A stretch of DNA of 64,000 nucleotides from assembly GCF_027627475.1 (NCBI RefSeq), contig NZ_CP115484.1, positions 4,320,501 through 4,384,500 on the forward strand, written 5' to 3'. This document shows positions 18,015 to 26,938 of this stretch, one piece after another. A program made the translations under genes and the position numbers. The stretch comes from Paenibacillus sp. SYP-B4298. Its GTDB lineage: Bacteria; Bacillota; Bacilli; Paenibacillales; Paenibacillaceae. Below the pieces are notes generated by a model. It was not told the DNA's origin, did no database searches, and saw nothing but the letters and a program-made list of their open reading frames with translations. Within the stretch, counting starts at the first letter, position 1, and every line of letters begins with the position of its first letter.

Positions 18015-18032
18015 CTCAAAGATAAGTACGGA

Positions 18033-18173
18033 CTATGAGCCCTCTGGCGGTGTATCAGTAACGTCCATGTCGCTTGGGGAAACCCAATCGATATACTTTG
18101 TCCCTCTGCCTTCCATCGTCATATTAATATCCAGTACTTCCAGCGCGGGGCGCTCCCAATTCAGCTTGTTCAT
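18033..18173 (-). CDS. Lasso peptide precursor (paeninodin family, 46 aa)
   Basis: Short gene lying in the gap between cyclase and kinase. The ATG at 18173 has an excellent AAGGAGGTGA site. The 20-residue leader contains the ERPALEVLD motif recognised by B1 and ends INMTM, with the conserved Thr at -2. The 26-residue core begins EGRGTKYIDW. Asp9 is at the position that accepts the macrolactam bond in paeninodin, so ring closure would join the Glu1 amine to the Asp9 side chain. The tail is rich in Asp/Pro and ends in Gly-Ser; that terminal Ser26 is the expected phosphorylation site. Tyr7, Thr5, Ser12, Ser14, Thr19 and Thr21 are possible sulfation sites. Assigned by reading the leader and core patterns, not by alignment. 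Confidence 0.9.
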   Translation of the reverse strand: MNKLNWERPALEVLDINMTMEGRGTKYIDWVSPSDMDVTDTPPEGS

Positions 18174-18232
18174 TCGCTTCACCTCCTTTCATTGCACAGC
18201 GCAGCGAAGCCGCAACGCCTGCTGCCTGCTCC

Positions 18233-20167
18233 TCATCCTGCCAGATGTCGCTTCAGGAATCGGTACAGGATCAGGCAGCGCACAAGAAATCTTGTATTCG
18301 GCTCAAAGGCTTGATCCACCGCAGGAGAGGCCGTCTCCTGCATCGTCTTGCGTATCTGCTCCACATGCATGTAGGCGGACAACTGCGGGTCATCGCAGAG
18401 CTGCTCCAGCTCTGCGAGCAGCTCCGGCCATGCAGGCAGGCTGCGATGCAGCCAATCTGCTCCCTGCACACCGCGCACGCGATAGTTGAGCCGTACCGCA
18501 TCCGGCAGATCATGCTTCGCTGCCCTGCGGATCAACGCCCGATCCAGCCCGTTCTGCACATATTGCTGCATCGGCACCGACAGACAGAAGCGAACCACAC
18601 GGGCATCGCAGGTCGGATCGCGCTCCCAGATGCCATAGCGTAGGGACAGCTTGCTCGACTTGTTGCCTGTCATATTGTGAATCGCCAGATTCTCAAAGTG
18701 CTCCCGGCGCGCCTCCAGCGAGCTAAGCCGGCTCCCGTTGTCCAGGCTGATCCCGGCCTCGTTCAGCTTCGACCACACCGCTGTCCTGCGGGCAAATTCC
18801 GGTGCAATCAGAGGAGGTATCGTGTCCGAACCATCCCTGCCGCCCCCCTGCCAGGGCCACAGCCGTCTGCCGACCAGCGAGAGCAGCCGCGTCCTGCGAA
18901 TGCCTCTATGCTTGCCGTACAGATACAGCTCCTTGTACAGTCGAATCCAGCGGAATTGCTTCAGCAGCTCCGCATAATAATCGACAACTGGCCCCCAGGA
19001 GATGGTGTTATTGCCCTTCGCTCCTGTCAGCAGCACCCCGACTCCCTCGCCTCGAGCCCGCTCGAAGATGCCTTTCACCCAGAAGGAATTTTCAAAATAT
19101 TTATAGGGCATCTCCAGCGTATCCAGCCATTGGTTCACGCCGCTCAGCGGACTCTCACCCGTACATTCCACATAGTTAGCCCGCGTGTTACCGATATGAT
19201 TGAGTGTCGCCTCGATATAGGGTGTCTCGTCTGCTGCCCTGCTGCGCGCTGTCCAATCGACGAAATCCCGCGCAGGAACATGGCTGAAGGCATGCAGCAG
19301 CTTGCCCTGCGCCTTGAGTTCTCGTGCCGCATAGCTGGCAACAATACCGGAGTCGAGTCCGCCACTGAGTGTCACCCCGACCTGCCGATAGGTACGAAGC
19401 CTGCACTGCACAGCCTGCTTCAACACCTCGCGGAAGGCCTCCTCGTACTCGCCATTCGAGTGTAGCTGGAGGGGCTTCTCCGGCAGCAGTGTGCCGTAGC
19501 GTCTCAGTTGCAGCCTCCCCTCGTCGAGCAGAAAGCTGTGAGCTGGAGGTAGCTGACGCACATCGGCATAAGCCGTTGCCTGCGAATCAGCCGACTCGAA
19601 CATCACCTGTATCGCCATGAACTCAGCCAACCATGCTTCGTCCAGTTGAGAGCTGACACAGGGTAGCGTCAGAAGCGGCGCAATCGCGCTGCTGAAGGCG
19701 AACTGCCTGGAGCCGTGGGTGTAATAGAGCGTGCGGTTGCCGCATAGATCGCGCGCGCCAAACAGCCTGCGGCGAGACACATCCCAGACGACGAAGGCAA
19801 AATCCCCGAGCAGATGCGAAGGCGCGTGCTCCCCCCAGCGAAGATAAGAGCGCAGAATCAACTCCGTGTCGCTCATCAAGAACCGCTGCTTGCCGGGGAC
19901 GCCTATCGCCTCGAACAGCTCATCGCGGTTATCGAGCATCGCATCCGCCACCACGACAAGGCCCGAGGCCGGGTCATGGCAAGGATTGCTGCTGCCAATC
20001 GACTCGCTCGTCAGCCAGAGCGCCCGGCAGGCAAGGAAGCATCGATCTCCCTCCCAGTGCTCCAGCGCATCGCCAGCATAGGGCTGCAATGCCTCTTGCA
20101 TCAGCTCGGCGGTTTGCGGAGACACCGGCTCGCCGTTCAAGCCAATTACCCCTCCGAGCGCGCTCAT
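18233..20167 (-). CDS. Lasso cyclase (asparagine-synthetase-like C protein)
   Basis: 644-residue enzyme that adenylates the ring Asp side chain of the precursor and closes the macrolactam. It has the asparagine synthetase B fold, but residue 2 is Ser (MSALGGVIG) instead of the nucleophilic Cys, so the N-terminal domain cannot release ammonia. The ATP-pyrophosphate loop LSGGLDSG is at 267-274. The ATG at 20167 overlaps the sulfotransferase stop as ATGA, and the precursor starts 59 bases downstream. The missing Cys, the adjacent precursor and the B1/B2 genes exclude an ordinary AsnB. Confidence 0.93.
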   Translation of the reverse strand: MSALGGVIGLNGEPVSPQTAELMQEALQPYAGDALEHWEGDRCFLACRALWLTSESIGSSNPCHDPASGLVVVADAMLDNRDELFEAIGVPGKQRFLMSDTELILRSYLRWGEHAPSHLLGDFAFVVWDVSRRRLFGARDLCGNRTLYYTHGSRQFAFSSAIAPLLTLPCVSSQLDEAWLAEFMAIQVMFESADSQATAYADVRQLPPAHSFLLDEGRLQLRRYGTLLPEKPLQLHSNGEYEEAFREVLKQAVQCRLRTYRQVGVTLSGGLDSGIVASYAARELKAQGKLLHAFSHVPARDFVDWTARSRAADETPYIEATLNHIGNTRANYVECTGESPLSGVNQWLDTLEMPYKYFENSFWVKGIFERARGEGVGVLLTGAKGNNTISWGPVVDYYAELLKQFRWIRLYKELYLYGKHRGIRRTRLLSLVGRRLWPWQGGGRDGSDTIPPLIAPEFARRTAVWSKLNEAGISLDNGSRLSSLEARREHFENLAIHNMTGNKSSKLSLRYGIWERDPTCDARVVRFCLSVPMQQYVQNGLDRALIRRAAKHDLPDAVRLNYRVRGVQGADWLHRSLPAWPELLAELEQLCDDPQLSAYMHVEQIRKTMQETASPAVDQAFEPNTRFLVRCLILYRFLKRHLAG

Positions 20168-21456
20168 TTGCTCCAGCCCCCTGGCCCCAGATAAGACGAG
20201 GCCCAGCGAGAGAGGCGGTTGCCGAAAGGAATGATCGACTTGACACGACTGATCTTGGCTTTCATCTGCTCCACCTGAGCCTGGAGCTGCTTCTGGCGAG
20301 CATAGCTCTTCTCCAGCCGCTGCTCCAGCGCGTTCAGCATCATTCTGAGGCGTATCATCTCCGTGTCCTCTTCCTGTGTGATTTGTGTGACGGCAGTTGC
20401 CAGCGACGCATCCGTGTAGAGAGAGGCTGCTGGCTGGGGAGCTGCCGCGAGCGCGTAGTCCTGATCCTCTACATCGAGCGAGCGCATCCGGTAGGATGGC
20501 TCCCATCGACAGCCCGTCGCTTCGGCAAGCTGCCTGCGCCGCCGCTCCAGCAGCTCCTGATCCGGCTCCGACTCATAGCGGCAGCCCGTCAAGCGCTCGG
20601 CCTCCTCCAATTCGGCACTATAGCCGAGCTCGTGGAACACTGCTGAACCAAGCACACGGCAGTAGAGGTCTATCTCTTGCTTGTCGAGCACTTCCTTCCA
20701 CAACTGCAGCGAGTCGGTATGCGGCCGGGAATGGTGACCGACAAACGGGTCTCCCACACCCATGCTGAAGAACAGATCGGACTTGGACGGATCGGCTGCA
20801 TCTCCGTATCTCTCCATTCCTTCCTCATACTCAATACCCAGGAAGCCGCATAGCTTCTCCAGCTCCTGCTGTGGCTGAACAGCCAACTGCTCATATTGCA
20901 GCTTATACGCATAGGGATGGGGACGACTGAAATAATCCATATATCGGAACAGGCCGACCGTAATATCCGCCATCTTGATATTGAACTTCGATTGCAGCAG
21001 CTCCTGCTTCAGATCGAACCCCTCTCCGACATGCCGATTCACCTTCTTGTAGGAGGCAATGACGGAGAGCGGATTGCGAACGAGCCAGATGCGTCTTGAG
21101 CTTGGGAAGAGACGATCCAGAAACTCCAGCAGGTAGTAATAACGCGGCGACTTATCCACTACCCGATCCGCCGTGCTGCTCGCAAGCAGACTGCTGTACA
21201 CCTCCAGTGCAAAGCTTCGGCATGCTTGATCATAGGCCGAATCGGGGAGCATCCCATTGAACAACTGGCGGATGATTCCTGTCCCCCCATACGGCCTGTA
21301 GGGCGCGATCTTCAAATCATACAGGCTCATCAGGAACCACATCTCCTGAGTCGCGAATACCCTGCTATGATTTTGCAGCATGACCGTGGCTAACGAGCTG
21401 CCACTGCGGGGCGTGCAGAGCAGAAATATCAATTGGCTTCCATCTGGTTTTATCAA
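20164..21456 (-). CDS. PAPS-dependent sulfotransferase of the lasso operon
   Basis: 430-residue sulfotransferase, first gene of the lasso operon. The 5'-phosphosulfate loop CTPRSGSS is at residues 14-21, VVDKSPRYY at 99-107, and the 3'-phosphate motif VRNPLSVIASYKK at 126-138. The transferase fold ends near residue 270. An unusual extension of about 150 residues follows, including a heptad-rich stretch (about 340-400, EQRLEKSYARQKQLQ) that should form a coiled coil. The stop is coupled to the cyclase start by ATGA. No sulfated lasso peptide is known to me. The target could be the peptide (Tyr7 or a Ser/Thr) or another acceptor such as the neighbouring exopolysaccharide. Confidence 0.87.
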   Translation of the reverse strand: MIKPDGSQLIFLLCTPRSGSSLATVMLQNHSRVFATQEMWFLMSLYDLKIAPYRPYGGTGIIRQLFNGMLPDSAYDQACRSFALEVYSSLLASSTADRVVDKSPRYYYLLEFLDRLFPSSRRIWLVRNPLSVIASYKKVNRHVGEGFDLKQELLQSKFNIKMADITVGLFRYMDYFSRPHPYAYKLQYEQLAVQPQQELEKLCGFLGIEYEEGMERYGDAADPSKSDLFFSMGVGDPFVGHHSRPHTDSLQLWKEVLDKQEIDLYCRVLGSAVFHELGYSAELEEAERLTGCRYESEPDQELLERRRRQLAEATGCRWEPSYRMRSLDVEDQDYALAAAPQPAASLYTDASLATAVTQITQEEDTEMIRLRMMLNALEQRLEKSYARQKQLQAQVEQMKAKISRVKSIIPFGNRLSRWASSYLGPGGWSK

Positions 21457-21504
21457 GGCGACCGCCCCTTCGGCTTCTCAGATTGATTGTTACTCTTTGT
21501 TTCA

Positions 21505-21532
21505 ATTATACATCAAATGATACATTTTGTAA
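21505..21532 (-). promoter_or_regulatory. Predicted promoter of the lasso operon
   Basis: Minus strand TTACAA, 16-base spacer, TATAAT, about 50 bases before the sulfotransferase ATG. The surrounding 21,480-21,560 is strongly AT-rich. It lies between the last EPS gene and the lasso operon, so the two need not share a transcript. Confidence 0.65.
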
Positions 21533-21623
21533 CTATAATTCTAAAAAAAATTTAATATTCCTCCAGCTAAGGAGTGGATTGGAAGTTCTCCATGCTGCTT
21601 CCCGCTCCCTTGCCGTTCATCCA

Positions 21624-22541
21624 TTAGCGCATGTAGGCTTGCAGTGTGCTTTGCAGCTCCCGACGCATCCCCTCGCCGACAATATAATAGTAGATCCCCG
21701 CTATCTTCTGACCGCTCCCCTTGACCTCTAAGGTGTCAATCTCCTTGATCGCTGGACGGTAATCGAGCAGCAGCTCCTTCAGCTTATCCAGCTTCAGATT
21801 CGTCTTTACCGAAGCGCCGACCTCGTCCATAATGACCTGGAACCTCGATAATCCCTTCCAGTCCAGTGTTTGGCGGAACAGCGCCTTCATGACCTCGCGC
21901 TGGCGGTCATTGCGCCCCAGATCTCCCTTCGGGTCATCAAATCTCATTCTTGTATATGCGAGCGCTTTCTTGCCATCTAGCATCAGATTGCCCTTGTCAA
22001 ACTTGTACCCCTCATACTGAAAGTCCAGGTCATTATGAACTTCAATCCCGCCTAGACTGTCAATGATGGTGACCAGCCCTTCCATGTTTACCTTGACATA
22101 ATAATCGATCGGGTAGTCCAGGAAATGCTCCACTGTCTGCACCGACATCGCTACGCCGCCGAAGGCATAAGCATGGTTAATCTTGTCTTCGGTTCCCAGG
22201 CCCATAATCAGAGTGCGCGTATCGCGGGGAATATGGAACAACAGAGCCGATTCCTTGGCAGGATTGACCGCAAGCAGCATGATCGTATCCGACCGACCTC
22301 GGTCTTGCTTCCGCTCGTCCACGCCTAGCAGCAGCATCGTAAAGGGCTCTAGCCCCTGGTCAGAGTCCTGGCGCGCCCGATCCACTTGCTGGATCAAGGG
22401 AGGATGAGCTTCAGGCTGTAGCGGCTCATAGATTTGCTCCGCCAATGTGGTGACTGCTTGATTCACATAGATCATCGTTCCTGCTATGCCGAAAGCGATG
22501 ATAATGCCTGCGTATAGAATGAATCTAGACCAACGCTTCAT
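21624..22541 (-). CDS. LytR-CpsA-Psr (LCP) family glycopolymer transferase
   Basis: Membrane-anchored enzyme of 305 residues that transfers undecaprenyl-linked glycopolymers to peptidoglycan. A single N-terminal membrane helix (residues about 5-28) is followed by the LCP domain with MLLLGVDERKQDRGRSDTI, LLFHIPRDTRT, DKINHAYAFGG and ALAYTRMRFDDPKGDLGRNDRQ. The conserved Asp/Arg residues binding the pyrophosphate are all present. The ATG at 22541 follows AGGGAGAG; the in-frame extension upstream runs into rfbD. As the last gene of the EPS cluster it could anchor the polymer to the wall. Confidence 0.92.
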   Translation of the reverse strand: MKRWSRFILYAGIIIAFGIAGTMIYVNQAVTTLAEQIYEPLQPEAHPPLIQQVDRARQDSDQGLEPFTMLLLGVDERKQDRGRSDTIMLLAVNPAKESALLFHIPRDTRTLIMGLGTEDKINHAYAFGGVAMSVQTVEHFLDYPIDYYVKVNMEGLVTIIDSLGGIEVHNDLDFQYEGYKFDKGNLMLDGKKALAYTRMRFDDPKGDLGRNDRQREVMKALFRQTLDWKGLSRFQVIMDEVGASVKTNLKLDKLKELLLDYRPAIKEIDTLEVKGSGQKIAGIYYYIVGEGMRRELQSTLQAYMR

Positions 22542-22683
22542 CCTCGTTCTCTCCCTCTGCAACAGCGTAGCGGCGGCAGCATTTCCCCCTAGCACCCAGC
22601 AAGCCGCTACCGATAAGGAGCATGAGATGCACAGACAGCTCCTTCGTGCATCTCGCCGCTGCGCGCCGCCGCTGTCCGCTCTA

Positions 22684-23568
22684 CTATTCTCCTGAACGGC
22701 CTTGCAAGTAATGATGCAGCGATTGCTGCCAGGGCGGCAGCAACGGCAACCCATTGAGCCGCAGCATCATCGGCTCCAGCACCGAATAACGCGGGCGAGC
22801 TGCGGGGCGCGGCATCTCCGAGGTCAGGATGGGCGTCACCTTAACCTCCATACGTGCTTGCTTGAATATTTCACACGCGAACTCGTACCAACTGCATTGT
22901 CCGCTATTCGAGACATGATATACGCCATAACGCTCGGTGTGCAGCAGTGCAATGACCGCGCGCGACAGGTCAAGTGTATACGTCGGCGCCCCGCGCTGAT
23001 CATCCACCACCCGAACCTCCTTGTTCTCCGTCCCCAGCCGCAGCATCGTCTTCACAAAGTTCGGACCATACGGGCCATAGACCCAGGAGGTACGCACAAT
23101 AAAAAAACGGCGATGAAGCTCCCTTACGAACTGCTCACCAGCAAGCTTCGACCGACCATACACATTGATCGGTCCGGTGTCTGACCATTCGTTATAGGGG
23201 GTATCCCCATCGCCGCTATACACATAATCGGTACTGATATAGACAAGCCGCGCACCGATCTGTTCGGCTGCGACCGCGACATTGCGTGTGCCGAGCGCAT
23301 TGCATCGGAACGCCTCGTCCTCCTCCACCTCTGCCCGGTCCACTTGAGTATACGCGGCCGCATGAACGACAGCTTCCGGGCGTAGCTGACGGATATAGCG
23401 GCTGACCGCCTCGCTGTCGGTGATGTCCAGTTCGGCGCGTGTTACCCCATGCACATGGAAGCCTTCACTGCGCAGCAGAGCCACCAGCTCCTGACCGAGC
23501 TGCCCACCTGCTCCCGTCACCATAATCAGCCCATTCGGAGCTGATTGAACATTCCCCTGCTGCATCAT
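22684..23568 (-). CDS. rfbD: dTDP-4-dehydrorhamnose reductase RfbD
   Basis: Last step of dTDP-L-rhamnose synthesis, NADPH-dependent. 294 residues, with Rossmann motif MVTGAGGQLGQELV near residue 16, the VHAAAYTQVDRAE segment, catalytic YVYSGDGDTPYNE, and YGRSKLAGE (Tyr-x3-Lys). The ATG at 23568 overlaps the rfbC stop. A longer reading frame to 23652 lies inside rfbC and is not used. Confidence 0.94.
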   Translation of the reverse strand: MMQQGNVQSAPNGLIMVTGAGGQLGQELVALLRSEGFHVHGVTRAELDITDSEAVSRYIRQLRPEAVVHAAAYTQVDRAEVEEDEAFRCNALGTRNVAVAAEQIGARLVYISTDYVYSGDGDTPYNEWSDTGPINVYGRSKLAGEQFVRELHRRFFIVRTSWVYGPYGPNFVKTMLRLGTENKEVRVVDDQRGAPTYTLDLSRAVIALLHTERYGVYHVSNSGQCSWYEFACEIFKQARMEVKVTPILTSEMPRPAARPRYSVLEPMMLRLNGLPLLPPWQQSLHHYLQGRSGE

Positions 23569-24119
23569 GGGAACAGCTCTCCTTCCGCTGTCTGCGCTAA
23601 CGGCAGATGCTTCTGATCCTTGTCGGACAGGTGTACCTTCCCGAACGGCCACGGTATGGATAGCTGCGGGTCATCCCAGGCAATGCCACGATCTGTGTTG
23701 GGATCATAATATTGATCCACCTTGTATGCGACCTCTGTATCGGCAACAAGCGTACAAAATCCATGAGCGAAGCCCGGCGGAATCCATAGCTGGCGGAAGT
23801 TATCCGCGCTCAGCAGCACGCCTACCCATCTGCCGAACGTGGGCGAGCTGCGCCGGATGTCTACGGCTACATCATAGATCGCGCCCTTCAGCACCCTGAC
23901 CAGCTTCCCTTGGGCGGATGGCGGCAGTTGATAATGCAGCCCTCGCAGGGTGCCCGCCTCCCGGGATAAGGAGTGATTATCCTGCACAAACTCGCAATCC
24001 AGACCCAGCGCCTCATATTTCCGCTTGCTGTACGATTCGATAAAGAACCCCCGCCCATCCCGATGAATAGCCGGCTCGAATATCCATACCCCATCCAGCT
24101 CTGTGAATACCTTCTGCAT
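23565..24119 (-). CDS. rfbC: dTDP-4-dehydrorhamnose 3,5-epimerase RfbC
   Basis: Cupin epimerase of 184 residues, third step of dTDP-rhamnose synthesis. Family motifs are HRDGRGFFIESYSKRKY, FVQDNHSLSREAGTLRGLHYQ (catalytic His) and WIPPGFAHGFCTL. The length is normal. It is followed by rfbD with overlapping stop and start; rfbB and rfbA lie about 8 kb upstream in the same cluster, so the pathway is complete but split. Confidence 0.95.
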   Translation of the reverse strand: MQKVFTELDGVWIFEPAIHRDGRGFFIESYSKRKYEALGLDCEFVQDNHSLSREAGTLRGLHYQLPPSAQGKLVRVLKGAIYDVAVDIRRSSPTFGRWVGVLLSADNFRQLWIPPGFAHGFCTLVADTEVAYKVDQYYDPNTDRGIAWDDPQLSIPWPFGKVHLSDKDQKHLPLAQTAEGELFP

Positions 24120-24174
24120 GAAAAAATCACCTCATAGATTTATATGCTGGAAAACCGGCCTCTTGTGTCGGCCT

Positions 24175-25509
24175 TTACAGCAAAATAGGGATTCCTTCCC
24201 GGACGCCGCAGCGAATATGGGGTCTGCCCACAGAATAATAGGCAAAATCCGTTGCCAGGAGCTGCTCCTCCGTGAACACGTTGCGACCATCAATCAGGTT
24301 GGGCGCCTTGAGCCAGCTCCTTATGTCATGCAGCGAATATTCTGCGAACTCCCGCCACTCCGTCAACAGGCATAGCGCATCCGCTCCTGTCGCCGCATCC
24401 TGGGCATCCTTGGCATAGTATAGCCGCTCATGCTCGATCAACTGCCGGAAATTGCCGGCAGCCACCGGATCATACGCCTGCACCGAAGCGCCGCGCTGGA
24501 GCAGCTCCTCTACGATATCGAGCGCTGGCGCTGCGCGCACATCATCCGTCTCCGGCTTGAACGCCAGTCCCCAGATAGCAACCGTGCGACCCCGAAGCTC
24601 GCCTAGCAAGGCCTCTAATTTGGTGATCACATTGTATCGCTGGTCGTTATTGACCTCCACCACGGCCTTCAGCAGCTTGAACTCGTAATCGACATGCCCG
24701 GCGATCTGGATCAGTGCTTGCGTATCCTTGGGAAAGCAGGAGCCTCCGTAGCCGATCCCGGCTTGCAGGAAGGCGGGGCCGATACGGTGGTCGAAGCCCA
24801 TCCCGGCGGCTACCCTCGTCACATCTGCTCCGACCTTCTCGCAGATGTTCGCAATTTCGTTAATGAAGGATATTTTCGTCGCCAAAAAGGCATTCGACGC
24901 ATACTTGATCATCTCTGCGCTGCGAATGTCGGTGACGATGATCTGGTCGGTAAGCTGCTGGTGCAGCTCCTTGATCCGCTCCGCCGCCTCCGGCTGCGCC
25001 GCCCCGATAATGATACGGTCCGGGTGGAACGTATCGCGAACCGCCGATCCCTCCCGCAAAAATTCGGGCACCGACACGACATCGAACGGCTGCTCCGTCA
25101 CGCTGCGAATAAGCGCCGACAATCTCTCATTCGTACCGACCGGCACCGTGCTCTTCGTCATGATGATGCGATAGCCCTCCATCGCCGCAGCGATCTCCAG
25201 AGCCGCCTGCTCGATATAGGCAAGGTTAGCCTCACCGCTTGGCAGCGGCGGCGTACCGACCGCCAGAATGATAATATCGGAGCACCTCACAGCCTCTCTC
25301 GTATCCTCCGTGAAGGATAATCGCCCGGCTTGCATGTTGCGCCGCATCAGGTCCTCCAAACCCGGCTCATAGATGGGCACCTCGCCTCGCTGTAGAATAG
25401 CGACCTTGTCCGCATCCTGATCCACACAGATGACCTCATTGCCCAGCTCCGCAAAGCATACGCCGGAGACCAGTCCCACATATCCCGTGCCGATTACGGC
25501 CAGCCTCAT
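24175..25509 (-). CDS. ugd: UDP-glucose 6-dehydrogenase
   Basis: Oxidises UDP-glucose to UDP-glucuronate, giving an acidic sugar for the polymer. 444 residues. NAD-binding GTGYVGLVSG at 8-17, then AVGTPPLPSG, the MTKSTVPVGT loop, the catalytic Cys in GYGGSCFPKDTQAL, and WGLAFKPETDDVRAAPA. The ATG at 25509 with GAGGTG six bases upstream is better than the GTG at 25518. galU elsewhere in the cluster makes its substrate. A GDP-mannose dehydrogenase is less likely on motif grounds but not fully excluded. Confidence 0.9.
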   Translation of the reverse strand: MRLAVIGTGYVGLVSGVCFAELGNEVICVDQDADKVAILQRGEVPIYEPGLEDLMRRNMQAGRLSFTEDTREAVRCSDIIILAVGTPPLPSGEANLAYIEQAALEIAAAMEGYRIIMTKSTVPVGTNERLSALIRSVTEQPFDVVSVPEFLREGSAVRDTFHPDRIIIGAAQPEAAERIKELHQQLTDQIIVTDIRSAEMIKYASNAFLATKISFINEIANICEKVGADVTRVAAGMGFDHRIGPAFLQAGIGYGGSCFPKDTQALIQIAGHVDYEFKLLKAVVEVNNDQRYNVITKLEALLGELRGRTVAIWGLAFKPETDDVRAAPALDIVEELLQRGASVQAYDPVAAGNFRQLIEHERLYYAKDAQDAATGADALCLLTEWREFAEYSLHDIRSWLKAPNLIDGRNVFTEEQLLATDFAYYSVGRPHIRCGVREGIPILL

Positions 25510-25528
25510 TCCGCTCACCTCGCCTTTT

Positions 25529-26938
25529 TTATCTACAATACTCCAGAATGTCAGACCACACCAGACACAGCCGATAAATATCCTCCTCGATCAGCTCCGT
25601 GCCCGACTGCACCTCAATAATTTCCAGCGGTGACAGCGCCCGGATGCTGTGCAGCATCTCCGCCGGAATCTTCACGACATCACCCGCGCTTACTTGGCTA
25701 TAGACGCCGCCCAAGATCAGCTCTCCACTACCAGCAATGATCGTCCACACTTCATTGCGCTTTTGATGGTATTGATAGCTCAGATTGCAGCCTTGCTTCA
25801 TCCGAATGCGCTTGGTCAACACCTCATTGCCCTCGCTGTATTTCACATAATCAATAACCTTATAGCTGCCCCAGCGGCGCTCCTCGTACATCGGGCGATG
25901 CTCGGTGCCCTTGAGCACCTCTTTGATCCGGTAGCTCTGTTCCTTGGAGCTGACGAGGATACCATCCGGGCTCGCGGCCACGATCAGATCGGAAGCGCCC
26001 AGCACGGTGACCGGAATATCCAGCTCATTAATGAGACAGGTCCCCTTGGCGTCCTCCGTCACAATCCCTCTGCCCACCACCTGCCGCTTCATCTCGCCTG
26101 TCAGCATCTCCCATGTGCCCAGATCGCGCCACGAGCCCGCATAGGGCAGAACGACGATGCTCGCGGCCTGCTCCACCACCTGGTAATCAAAGCTGATCTG
26201 GGGCATTCGGCTATATTGCTTGAGCATCTCATCATAATGGATAGGCAGCCCGAGCGTAATCAGCAGATTGATCATATAGTCGAGCTTGAAGGCGAATACG
26301 CCGCAGTTCCACAGCGCGGACTGCTCCAGCAGCGCCTCCGCCTCCGCCTTGCACGGCTTCTCCTTAAAATGATGCACCCTGTAGCCGTTGCAGCAGCCAT
26401 CTATTGCCTCCATGCCCTCATGCACAGCCTCATCCCCTGATGCCGAATCAGGAACAATATAGCCGTAATTTTCCGAAGGGCTGCTCGGCTGCACGCCAAT
26501 CAGCGCAAGCTCGGCCTGCGACCGGTTCAGCACGCCCTCCAGCTCCTTGAGCTTGTCAAAAAATTCAGCCTCCACGTAAGGATCGACCGGCATCACCACG
26601 ATCGTCTCCTTCAGCGATGCGCCGGCTACAGAATACAGATAAGCAGCCGTAAGCGCGATCGCCGGGAAGGTGTCGCGCCGCTCTGGCTCTACAACCACCG
26701 CCGCCCGCTCCCCCAACTGGCTGCTGATCATATCCACCTGGGACTTGCTTGTTGCTATGTAAGTCTCCTGCTCCAGTCCTGCCGCCCGAATCTGGCCCCA
26801 TACCCGCTGAACCATCGATTCCGGCTCTCCCTCCCTGTTTTGCAGCACCTTGAGAAACTGCTTGGATCTCGCATCATTGGACAGCGGCCACAGACGTTTG
26901 CCCGAGCCGCCGGACAGTAGCACCAGCTTCATCTCCAT
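25529..26938 (-). CDS. manC: Mannose-1-phosphate guanylyltransferase / mannose-6-phosphate isomerase-type
   Basis: 469-residue protein forming GDP-mannose from mannose-1-phosphate and GTP. The N-terminal nucleotidyltransferase has LLSGGSGKRLWPLS at 7-20 and VVMPVDPYVEAEFF. The C-terminal cupin (residues about 350-450) has NLSYQYHQKRNEVWTII and GDVVKIPAEMLHSI, typical of the type II isomerase half. No phosphomannomutase gene is in the window. It suggests mannose, or a GDP-mannose derivative, in the exopolysaccharide. Confidence 0.9.
   Translation of the reverse strand: MEMKLVLLSGGSGKRLWPLSNDARSKQFLKVLQNREGEPESMVQRVWGQIRAAGLEQETYIATSKSQVDMISSQLGERAAVVVEPERRDTFPAIALTAAYLYSVAGASLKETIVVMPVDPYVEAEFFDKLKELEGVLNRSQAELALIGVQPSSPSENYGYIVPDSASGDEAVHEGMEAIDGCCNGYRVHHFKEKPCKAEAEALLEQSALWNCGVFAFKLDYMINLLITLGLPIHYDEMLKQYSRMPQISFDYQVVEQAASIVVLPYAGSWRDLGTWEMLTGEMKRQVVGRGIVTEDAKGTCLINELDIPVTVLGASDLIVAASPDGILVSSKEQSYRIKEVLKGTEHRPMYEERRWGSYKVIDYVKYSEGNEVLTKRIRMKQGCNLSYQYHQKRNEVWTIIAGSGELILGGVYSQVSAGDVVKIPAEMLHSIRALSPLEIIEVQSGTELIEEDIYRLCLVWSDILEYCR

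Noticed and set aside
18233-20167. Ordinary asparagine synthetase
   Set aside because: The nucleophilic Cys2 is missing and the gene is coupled to a lasso precursor, B1 and B2.
21560-21590. Terminator after the LCP gene
   Set aside because: The CTCC/GGAG hairpin is only four base pairs and is separated from the T-run by about ten bases.
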